This document shows positions 7,095-13,924 of a stretch of 27,410 bases of DNA, piece after piece. Source of the stretch: JAQIBY01 sp046546095 (GTDB lineage: Bacteria > Bacteroidota > Bacteroidia > Bacteroidales > ML635J-15). The stretch covers positions 1-27,410 of the forward strand of contig JBKGYK010000044.1 in assembly GCA_046546095.1 (NCBI GenBank), in the 5' to 3' direction. Position 1 is the stretch's first letter, and each line of letters opens with the position of its first letter. The notes beneath the pieces are model-generated. The model made no database searches. It was not told where the DNA came from and worked only from the letters and a program-made list of their open reading frames with translations. The position numbers and the translations under genes were made by a program.

Positions 7095-7291
7095 CTCCCT
7101 GCCAGCCAGTGTAATATTTTATAAAACAGGCAGGCTGGCGGCTTCTACACGCACTGTTGCATGCCGGCATTCGCATGATGCAGCTATGAGCCTGTCTCCG
7201 GCGGCTATGCTGCATCAGCTCATTGCACAGCATACATCAGCACGGGGTATCCCTGCCTGACCGGCCGGCAGGCGCCTCCGCCAGGGCGCGG
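7095..7291 (+). repeat. structured GC-rich intergenic repeat, copy 1 (long form)
   Basis: The first 56 nt (7095-7150) match the reverse complement of 13755-13810 at 52 positions. The end (GGCAGGCGCCTCCGC at 7267-7281 and GCGCGG to 7291) matches the other end of that copy. Internally it holds GCCAGCC/GGCTGGC arms (7101-7107, 7133-7139), a perfect palindrome ATGCCGGCAT (7161-7170) and GATGCAGC/GCTGCATC arms (7177-7184, 7209-7216). It contains no gene. Confidence 0.85.
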
Positions 7292-7361
7292 TGAAATTCC
7301 AACCACCAATAATCAGCCAGTGATTTTTCACGATGATAAAATTCACCTGCTTACGGTTTAC

Positions 7362-7412
7362 AACTTCACGAATGTTCGGAACTTTCGTAAAGTTGCAATA
7401 TTCTTAACTTTG
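7362..7412 (+). promoter_or_regulatory. promoter with dyad upstream of the uvrA-like gene
   Basis: TAACTTTG (7405-7412) matches TAnnTTTG and ends 3 nt before the ATG at 7416, so the transcript would be leaderless or nearly so. Upstream, AACTTCACGAA (7362-7372) and TTCGTAAAGTT (7384-7394) form an inverted repeat matching at 10 of 11 positions with an 11-nt spacer, covering the -33 area. This is a candidate operator. Confidence 0.55.
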
Positions 7413-7415
7413 CCT

Positions 7416-10400
7416 ATGCAAAATCCGGAAATCGCCATACAAATCCGCGGCGCACGGGAAAACAACCTCAAATCCCTCTCGGTGGATATCCCGCTCAATA
7501 AACTGGTTGTGGTAACCGGTGTGTCTGGCTCGGGAAAGTCATCCCTGGCCTTTGATGTGCTGGTCAACGAAAGCCGGCGCCGTTACCTGGAATCCCTGCC
7601 TGCTTTTTCACGCAAATTCAGCGGCAAACTCCGTCACCCCGATGTGGACCATATTACCAATCTGCCGGCAGTGATTGCCCTCTCGCAAAAAGCCGTGGGT
7701 GGTGGCGCCCGCTCTACAATGGGAACCATGTCCGGATTGTACGATCAGTTGAGGCTGCTGTATGCCCGCCTTGGCAATGCACCTGATGGTGTGAAGCTTT
7801 CCCGCTCGTTGTTTTCTTTCAACACCGTCACAGGTGCCTGTCCGCATTGCAAAGGTCTTGGTCTGGAAGAACGCATTTCCCTTGACAAACTCATTACTAA
7901 TTCTGCCAGAAGCCTGCGCGAAGGTGTGCTGGCACCAACCCTGCCCACAGGTTACATCATGTATTCCCAGCTTACCATGGAATCGCTTAACCTGGTGTGC
8001 GAAGCGCACGGCTTTAAGGTTGACATTCCCTGGAATGAGCTCTCTGATGAGCAACAGCGGGTGGTGCTTTACGGCAGCAACAGACGTAAAGTGCCCATCG
8101 GCAAACACAGCCTTGAATCCCGCATGAAATGGTCGGGAATTGCCATAAAACCGCGTGAGGAAGATTATTACAAAGGCATCATCAACATCATGACCGACAT
8201 TTTGCGTCGCGACAGAAATCCGAACATCCTGAAATATGCCGAATCGGTGCCATGCAGTGTTTGTCATGCCAAACGTCTTCGTCCCGAAGCCCTGAGCGTT
8301 CAGCTTAAAGGAAAATCCATCGATCAGCTCAGCGATATGGAAATCAGCGAGCTTGCCAACTGGTTATCGGAACAAAGCTGGACGGAGCGTGAGGAGGCCG
8401 TAGCAATGCCGGTGATTGAAAAAATACAAAAGCAGATTGGCATGATGGACAAACTGGGCATGGGGCATCTGAATCTGAGCCGCTCCAGCGGAAGCCTTTC
8501 TCTGGGCGAAACCCGCCGCATACGCCTGGTGAATCAGGTGATGTCAAGCATGAGCGATGTGCTGTATGTGTTTGATGAAGCTTTCGTGGGACTGCACCCT
8601 GCCGATCACGTGTATCTCATGAGCCTGCTCCGTAGACTGGTGAATCAGGGAAATACCGTTTTGCTGCCCGAACACGAACAGGCAGCCATTCGTCAGGCCG
8701 ATTACATCATTGATGTGGGGCCTGCTGCCGGGCGTGATGGCGGAGAATTGCTGTTCAGCGGCAGCCTTCAGAGTTTTTTGAGGGATGACCGCATGAAAAT
8801 CCGGTCAGCTACCTGGAAAGCACTGAATGATAATCCCGGTTTTCCGGAGAAAGATCAAAATGAGAACAAAAGCCATTTTTACCTGAAAAAAGCGCAGGCC
8901 AACAACCTGAAAAGCATCGATGTTTCCTTTCGGAAAGGCGCTCTCAATGTGCTGACCGGATTATCCGGTTCAGGGAAAAACAGTCTTGTGCATGCTGAGC
9001 TGATTCCCCTGCTTGAAAAACAGCTTGGCGGTGAAAAGCCTGAGCGATTGCAGGGAGCGGAAAGTTTTACCCGTCTGATTCAGGTGTCGCGAAAACCCAT
9101 TGGGCGCAGTCCGCGCAGCAATCCGGCTACTTACACCGGTTTATCCGATGCGTTGAGAGATATTTTTGCCCGTCAGGATCTAGCCAAAGCGGCCGGACTG
9201 AAAAAATCGGCCTTTTCCTTCAACACCAAAGGCGGGCGCTGTGAAACCTGTCAGGGTGCCGGTCGCATACAAGTGGGCATGCACTTTCTGGGCAATGTGG
9301 ATGTAATCTGTCCCGAATGTGGCGGAAAACGCTTTAAGTCGGGGGTGCTTGATATTACCTTCAAAGGAAAAAACATGGCCGAAGTGTATGACATGAGTGT
9401 GCAGGAAGCTTCGGAATTTTTCAGCGGAAACAAGAAAATTATGCCTTACCTGAACAGCCTTTTGTCGGTAGGTCTTGGCTACCTGAGTCTGGGGCAGCCG
9501 TCTACCACACTTTCAGGAGGAGAAGCACAACGCATTAAACTGGCATCTCACCTGAGGGCAAAAAGCAAAGGTGAAAACCTGTACGTGCTCAATCAGCCCG
9601 GCAACGGCCTGCATTCCGCCGATATCCGGCAATTGCTGCAAGCCCTGCGTTCCATTGCAAACGCCGGGCACACGGTGATTTGTCTGGCACAATCTGCCGA
9701 TTTTTTGCGTGCTGCCGACCACCTCATCGAGCTTGGTCCCGGCCGGGGAAAAGAAGGAGGACGGCTGATTTTTCAGGGACATCCTTCCGCACTGAAACGG
9801 CACCCGGAAAGCTTGTCGTACAAAAGCCTGACAAGCGGTTTTGAAATGCAGGCAACAGCAAGACCTGTAACAGTAGGAAAAAACATTTCCCTGAAAAAGG
9901 TGCACACCCACAACCTGAAAAACATTGATGTGGACATTCCGAAAGGTAAACTTACGGTGCTCACCGGCATTTCCGGCAGCGGAAAGTCATCCCTGGCCAT
10001 GGACAGCCTTGCTGCCGAAGCCACCTCCCGGTTTACTGAAGGTATGTCGGCGTATGCCCGCTCATTTTTGCAGCAGGCAGCCACTGCTCAAATGGATGCC
10101 ATGGAAGGTCTGCCACCGGTAAGGGCTCTGGGTGCCCGCAACAGCATGGCATCATTGCGTTCCACCGTAGGCACACTTACCGGTTTGTACGATTATTACC
10201 GTTTGCTGTATTCCCGCATAGCTCAGCTTCGGGGATGTGAATATACTGCCCGCCATTTTTCATTCAATCACCAGTTGGGAGCCTGCCCGGCCTGTGATGG
10301 ACTGGGCGTGGAGCTGAAAGTCAATCCCCGGGCTCTGATCTCTCATCCCGAATTGCCGGTGACGGCGGGAGCCATGAAATGCAGCGCTGCCGGCCGTTAT

Positions 10401-12209
10401 TTTGGCAATCCCGACGGTCAGTTTGTGGCTGTGATGAAAGCTGCTGCCGCTGAAGCCGGGCTCGATTTGGATAAGCCATGGCAGGAGCTCAGCGATAAAG
10501 CCTGTAAGCTCGTGCTTTATGGTAGCGGGGAGAGTGAGTACGAACTGGACTGGCATTTTAAAACCAAAACCCGCAGCGGTGTTCAGCATCTGACAGAAAC
10601 ATGGCCCGGCTTTGCCTGGTATATCGAAGATGAATACCGTCGTAAACATAAAAACAAAACCAGCGCAAAACTGCGTGCCCTTTTGCATGAAGTGCCGTGT
10701 TCAACTTGTGGCGGTGCCCGTCTGAGGAATGAATTGCTACAGATGAAACTTTTGGATGCCTCCATTGCAGATTTGTCAGATATGACTGCAGAAAAAGCAC
10801 CCGGATTTTTTGAAAAAGCCCTCCGTTCAGACCTGCCGAAGGGTGAAAAAGCCATTCTGGAAGAAATTTATCCCCGTGTGCGGGATTTGATGCAGGTGAT
10901 GCAGGAGCTGGGTACAGGTTATCTTAGCATGAACCGTGGTTCCGGCAGTTTGTCGGGAGGAGAAATGCAGCGCGTGCGCCTTGCTGGTAGTTTTGCTTCT
11001 CCGCTTTATGGTATGTGCTACGTGCTGGATGAACCATCGCAGGCACTGCATGAAGCTGACATTCCGGCGCTGCTGAAGGTGTTGAAACGTGCTGTCAAGC
11101 GTGGAAACACCTTGTTGCTTACCGAACACAACCGTCAGGTGATGGAAGCCGCCGATCACATCATTGAGCTGGGACCCGGCAGTGGCGAACAGGGCGGTGA
11201 GATTGTTGCCCGGGGCAGGGCAGAGGACATCCGCGGAGAGAATACCCCGACCGGGCGTTTTCTGGCGGAAAAACACCTGCCGGAACCGGAATATCACCAG
11301 TTAATGCCGGCTTCCTTTGGCGTGAAATCGGCCCGAGCCAACAACCTGAAACGCATTGATGTGGATTTTGCATCCGGCGGACTGATCGCCATTTCCGGGG
11401 TATCCGGAAGCGGGAAATCTTCTCTGCTCAGGGATGTATTTTATGCCAGCGTGCAGGCCGGCCGACCCGTGAATTGTGATGCCATATACGGTACAGATCA
11501 ATTTGACAGCATTGTGTATGTGGATGCGGGTGGCAGCAGCACAAACCGACTCAGTACCCTGGTCAGTATGACGGGTTTGCTGGACAAAATCCGCGATGTG
11601 TTTGCCAAAACCGATGCCGCCAAAGCCGCCGGGCTGAAAAAAACAGCTTTTTCATACATTCACAAAGACGGCAAATGTCCCGTGTGTGGTGGGAGTGGTG
11701 TGCAGCGCATTTCCATGGATTTTATGAGCGATGTGGAACTCCCCTGCGAAGCCTGTCAGGGAGCGCGATACCGTCCTGAAGTGCTGGATGTCACGTTTCA
11801 GGGAAAAACCATTGCCGGTGTGCTGGATATGACCGTTTCAGAAGCTGCCGGGTTTTTTGTGGGGCACAAAAGCCTGCAGAATGCCTTTGCACTGATGGCA
11901 GAACTTGGCCTCTCGCATCTGAAACTGGGGCATGCAGCTCCGGCTCTGTCATCGGGTGAAGCCCGGCGTGTGCGTTTGCTCACCGATCTGCTGAATTCCA
12001 AAAGCGGAAAACGTTTGTACCTTTTTGATGAACCATCCCGTGGGTTGCATCATGAGGATGCGCTGCGTTTGCTTAGCCTGTTGCATCGTCTGGCAGAAAA
12101 CGGACACAGCCTGCTGTACATTGAGCACCGGCCTGAGATGATTGCTGCCGCCAATCAGCACATAAAGCTTGGCCCGGGTAGCGGTGATGCCGGCGGGGAG
12201 CTGATGTAA
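7416..12209 (+). CDS. double-length UvrA2-like protein (two fused UvrA modules, four ABC ATPase domains)
   Basis: About 1597 residues, against about 940 for UvrA. Two complete UvrA units follow each other (to about residue 830, then 840 to the end). Walker A motifs: GVSGSGKSS (~35), GLSGSGKNS (~516), GISGSGKSS (~852), GVSGSGKSS (~1327). Each half has paired Cys zinc sites such as CPHC/CSVC, CETC/CPEC, CPAC/CSTC and CPVC/CEAC. Both halves run from LLYARLG or LLYSRIA almost directly to FSFN, so the UvrB-binding insert of true UvrA is missing, as in UvrA2-type proteins. Domain 2 has GKN for GKS (N522), NQP for DEP (726-728) and Gln759 for the switch His; domain 1 has SLGE for SGGE. UvrA2 proteins are tied to DNA-damage or drug tolerance, so nucleotide excision as such is unlikely. 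An upstream in-frame start (7320) would place the promoter inside the gene. No partner gene follows. Confidence 0.9.
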   Translation: MQNPEIAIQIRGARENNLKSLSVDIPLNKLVVVTGVSGSGKSSLAFDVLVNESRRRYLESLPAFSRKFSGKLRHPDVDHITNLPAVIALSQKAVGGGARSTMGTMSGLYDQLRLLYARLGNAPDGVKLSRSLFSFNTVTGACPHCKGLGLEERISLDKLITNSARSLREGVLAPTLPTGYIMYSQLTMESLNLVCEAHGFKVDIPWNELSDEQQRVVLYGSNRRKVPIGKHSLESRMKWSGIAIKPREEDYYKGIINIMTDILRRDRNPNILKYAESVPCSVCHAKRLRPEALSVQLKGKSIDQLSDMEISELANWLSEQSWTEREEAVAMPVIEKIQKQIGMMDKLGMGHLNLSRSSGSLSLGETRRIRLVNQVMSSMSDVLYVFDEAFVGLHPADHVYLMSLLRRLVNQGNTVLLPEHEQAAIRQADYIIDVGPAAGRDGGELLFSGSLQSFLRDDRMKIRSATWKALNDNPGFPEKDQNENKSHFYLKKAQANNLKSIDVSFRKGALNVLTGLSGSGKNSLVHAELIPLLEKQLGGEKPERLQGAESFTRLIQVSRKPIGRSPRSNPATYTGLSDALRDIFARQDLAKAAGLKKSAFSFNTKGGRCETCQGAGRIQVGMHFLGNVDVICPECGGKRFKSGVLDITFKGKNMAEVYDMSVQEASEFFSGNKKIMPYLNSLLSVGLGYLSLGQPSTTLSGGEAQRIKLASHLRAKSKGENLYVLNQPGNGLHSADIRQLLQALRSIANAGHTVICLAQSADFLRAADHLIELGPGRGKEGGRLIFQGHPSALKRHPESLSYKSLTSGFEMQATARPVTVGKNISLKKVHTHNLKNIDVDIPKGKLTVLTGISGSGKSSLAMDSLAAEATSRFTEGMSAYARSFLQQAATAQMDAMEGLPPVRALGARNSMASLRSTVGTLTGLYDYYRLLYSRIAQLRGCEYTARHFSFNHQLGACPACDGLGVELKVNPRALISHPELPVTAGAMKCSAAGRYFGNPDGQFVAVMKAAAAEAGLDLDKPWQELSDKACKLVLYGSGESEYELDWHFKTKTRSGVQHLTETWPGFAWYIEDEYRRKHKNKTSAKLRALLHEVPCSTCGGARLRNELLQMKLLDASIADLSDMTAEKAPGFFEKALRSDLPKGEKAILEEIYPRVRDLMQVMQELGTGYLSMNRGSGSLSGGEMQRVRLAGSFASPLYGMCYVLDEPSQALHEADIPALLKVLKRAVKRGNTLLLTEHNRQVMEAADHIIELGPGSGEQGGEIVARGRAEDIRGENTPTGRFLAEKHLPEPEYHQLMPASFGVKSARANNLKRIDVDFASGGLIAISGVSGSGKSSLLRDVFYASVQAGRPVNCDAIYGTDQFDSIVYVDAGGSSTNRLSTLVSMTGLLDKIRDVFAKTDAAKAAGLKKTAFSYIHKDGKCPVCGGSGVQRISMDFMSDVELPCEACQGARYRPEVLDVTFQGKTIAGVLDMTVSEAAGFFVGHKSLQNAFALMAELGLSHLKLGHAAPALSSGEARRVRLLTDLLNSKSGKRLYLFDEPSRGLHHEDALRLLSLLHRLAENGHSLLYIEHRPEMIAAANQHIKLGPGSGDAGGELM

Positions 12210-12628
12210 GTAGTGTTTGTCCGTATGTTATTATTGCAGAGACACACGGCCTTGCGTCTCAAAGAATAAAATAGGCCGCCTGGTGACAAGCTGTGATGTT
12301 TTGATGCACGGATTCTGATAATTCCCATCACCTTAATTTATTCAAGCAATTCAGCTAAATACCTTAAGTACGTTGAAGCAATTTAGCTGAAATGCTTCAA
12401 TATATTCTCTTTTAGAAGGTGAGGTATTCGCGTGGTTTTGTTGAGTGATGCTGTGATTTTATTTATCACGCCGAGGTCAGTAAATGCCAGTAAAATCGCG
12501 GTGGTGGTTATGATTATCATTTTTTTGGTTTTTTTCGTCTTGTTGCTGATTTAGGCGATTTTATGTGATATTGCTCTGTCTCGTGTTACAAGATTTGTTA
12601 TGAATTAGCCTGAATAGCTTAAGAGAAA
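12210..12628. other. non-coding stretch with hairpins
   Basis: No gene recognised. GAGAC (12239-12243) and GTCTC (12256-12260) form a small hairpin after uvrA. TTGAAGCA (12373-12380) and TGCTTCAA (12393-12400) frame an imperfect 28-bp palindrome whose centre (ATTTAGCTGAA) is nearly the reverse complement of ATTCAGCTAAAT at 12349-12360. T-rich runs lie near 12520-12540. Confidence 0.5.
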
Positions 12629-12676
12629 TTTGGAAATTTTCAAAAAAGTACTTATATTTGTACATAAAAGCGTACT
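12629..12676 (+). promoter_or_regulatory. yefM-yoeB promoter and triple operator
   Basis: TTTG (12629-12632), 20 nt, then TATATTTG (12653-12660): a textbook Bacteroidota promoter. Overlapping it are AGTACT (12647-12652), TGTACA (12659-12664) and CGTACT (12671-12676), with their GTAC cores exactly 12 bp apart. TGTACA cores with 12-bp centre spacing are the known operator of the E. coli yefM-yoeB genes, so autorepression by the same geometry is likely. Confidence 0.8.
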
Positions 12677-12689
12677 AAAAAATGTAATT

Positions 12690-12944
12690 ATGTTGATTAC
12701 AAGCATATCAGATTTTAGAAAAAATATCAAAAAATATCTCGATTCTGTTACCAAGAACTTTGAGACATTAATCATTAATCGTGGTAAAGGGTCAGGTGTG
12801 GTAATTATCTCATTAGAAGAATATAATTCTCTTACAGCAACTCAGCATGAAATATCTTCAAAAATGAATGAAGCCCGGCTCGATTCGGCCATTGAAAAGC
12901 TGAAAAATGGTTCATCTTTTTCAAAAGACCTGATTGAATCATGA
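12690..12944 (+). CDS. yefM: YefM/Phd-family antitoxin
   Basis: 84 residues from the ATG at 12690. The N-terminal DNA-binding part has ITSISDFRKNIKKYLDSV and VVIISLEEYNSL, typical of Phd/YefM antitoxins. The C-terminal tail (about residues 50-84) is charged and likely wraps the toxin. An in-frame TTG at 12630 would add 20 residues but would place the promoter and operator within the gene, so the later ATG is preferred. The stop codon overlaps the toxin start by 4 nt (ATGA), which gives translational coupling. It neutralises YoeB and, with it, should repress the operon at the GTAC sites upstream. Confidence 0.93.
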   Translation: MLITSISDFRKNIKKYLDSVTKNFETLIINRGKGSGVVIISLEEYNSLTATQHEISSKMNEARLDSAIEKLKNGSSFSKDLIES

Positions 12945-13198
12945 AATATGTGTTTGTTGATGAATCATGGGAGGATTATTTGTACTGGCAAAAAAGCAAC
13001 AAAAAATATGTCAAGCGTATCAATGCAATGTTAAAGGAGATATCACGCACACCGTTTACTGGTTTAGGAAAGCCTGAGCCGTTGAAGCACAAATATAAAG
13101 GATTCTGGTCGCGAAGAATTGACAAGGAGCACCGGTTGATTTATGCAGTAAAAGATGATGAGATATTGATTGCAAAGTGTCGGTTTCACTATGATTAA
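12941..13198 (+). CDS. yoeB: YoeB-family mRNA interferase toxin
   Basis: 85 residues, almost collinear with E. coli YoeB (84). Family blocks are clear: ESWEDYLYW, GKPEPLKH, GFWSRRID, EHRLIYAV and a C-terminal CRFHYD. The residues known to matter in YoeB are present at the same numbers: Glu46, Arg65, His83 and Tyr84; one extra Asp follows at the end. YoeB enters the ribosomal A site and cleaves mRNA during translation. The gene overlaps the antitoxin by 4 nt. The toxin looks intact and functional. Confidence 0.95.
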   Translation: MKYVFVDESWEDYLYWQKSNKKYVKRINAMLKEISRTPFTGLGKPEPLKHKYKGFWSRRIDKEHRLIYAVKDDEILIAKCRFHYD

Positions 13199-13297
13199 AT
13201 GTGATGAAAGCAATGGCTTTTGAGAAAGACCAACTGGCAGAACTTTTTGACACGCCTAAAATAGCAAGCTAATGGTTAAAACGATAAACACGGACTT

Positions 13298-13649
13298 ATG
13301 GAACCACTGACGTATTTTTTTTGAGCCAATCAACCGGAATGCAATCGTTGTACGACCCAAAAAGCCATTTTTTGCCTGGTTAAAAACGATATTCCCGGAT
13401 TATGAGGAAATGAAGGATAAATCGGAAAACAACATTTATCTTATTCATGAAATGAACAGCACTGAGGAGATACGGGAAGTGCTCAGCTTTGATTTTGACG
13501 ATATTTTTACCAATGAGTTGAATGATTGGTGTACTGATGAGGAGTTCTGGCCTCAAAACAGAACCTACAAGATGTTTGCAGATTGGTTTGATACAGAAAT
13601 ATGTTCCATGGTGCTTGATATGGAGGAGGATGAGGTGCTTAATGAATAA
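13298..13649 (+). pseudogene. small conserved acidic protein, frame broken by one extra T in a T8 run
   Basis: Starting at ATG 13298 the frame reads MEPLTYFF and stops at TGA after eight T's (13315-13322). If one T is removed, the frame continues without stop as FEPINRNAIVVRPKKPFF and on to the stop at 13649, giving 116 residues. The joined product has features of a small uncharacterised family I recall from other bacteria: NRxAIVVxPKxPFxxWL near the N-terminus and WPxxRxxxxFxxWFD near the end. It is strongly acidic. Taken alone, the open part would start at ATG 13410 and lose the conserved N-terminus. The break may be a true mutation, a homopolymer error in the read, or slippage on T8. It lies 99 nt after yoeB. 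Function unknown. Confidence 0.7.
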
Positions 13650-13710
13650 TACGATATTGAATGATTCCCTATACTCTTTTTGAGTCTGATGTTTCTTTTT
13701 CTTCCCGTTT

Positions 13711-13810
13711 CCGCGCTCCCGCGGAGGCGCCTGCCTGCCAGCCACCCGTACGGTGTGTAAAAGCCGCCAGCCTGCCTATTATATAAAATTTTACACTGGC
13801 TGGCAGGGAG
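13711..13810 (-). repeat. structured GC-rich intergenic repeat, copy 2 (short form, inverted)
   Basis: Reverse complement of the element at 7095-7291. 13755-13810 matches 7095-7150 at 52 of 56 positions, and GCGGAGGCGCCTGCC (13721-13735) matches 7267-7281. About 100 nt of the long form's middle are absent; the middle here has a palindrome CCGTACGG (13746-13753). It fills the gap between the broken gene and the 3' end of the giant gene. Confidence 0.85.
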
Positions 13811-13924
13811 AGGGTTGAAGCGCCCAAAGTGTTGTATTAGGTGAAAGCCTGTACTGTCTGGCATCACTGTTTTGTGTGATTCTTAACTTAGTATTGCTTT
13901 ACCTTTTGGTGTTTAGCGATAAAC

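Noticed and set aside
7320..7415. Longer N-terminus for the UvrA2-like protein from an ATG at 7320
   Set aside because: The added 32 residues do not look like UvrA, and the -7 box and dyad would lie inside the gene. MQNPEIAIQIRGARENN from 7416 is a normal UvrA beginning.
12383..12520. 45-residue minus-strand frame between uvrA and yefM
   Set aside because: It has no ribosome site, no family resemblance and overlaps the palindromes. A tiny peptide cannot be excluded but is not supported.
12630..12689. Longer antitoxin from a TTG at 12630
   Set aside because: It would start within the -33 box and include the operator. The YefM-like sequence begins at the ATG at 12690.
13204..13272. 22-residue frame directly after yoeB
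   Set aside because: Too short, with no conserved feature. It may be a remnant, but nothing shows it.
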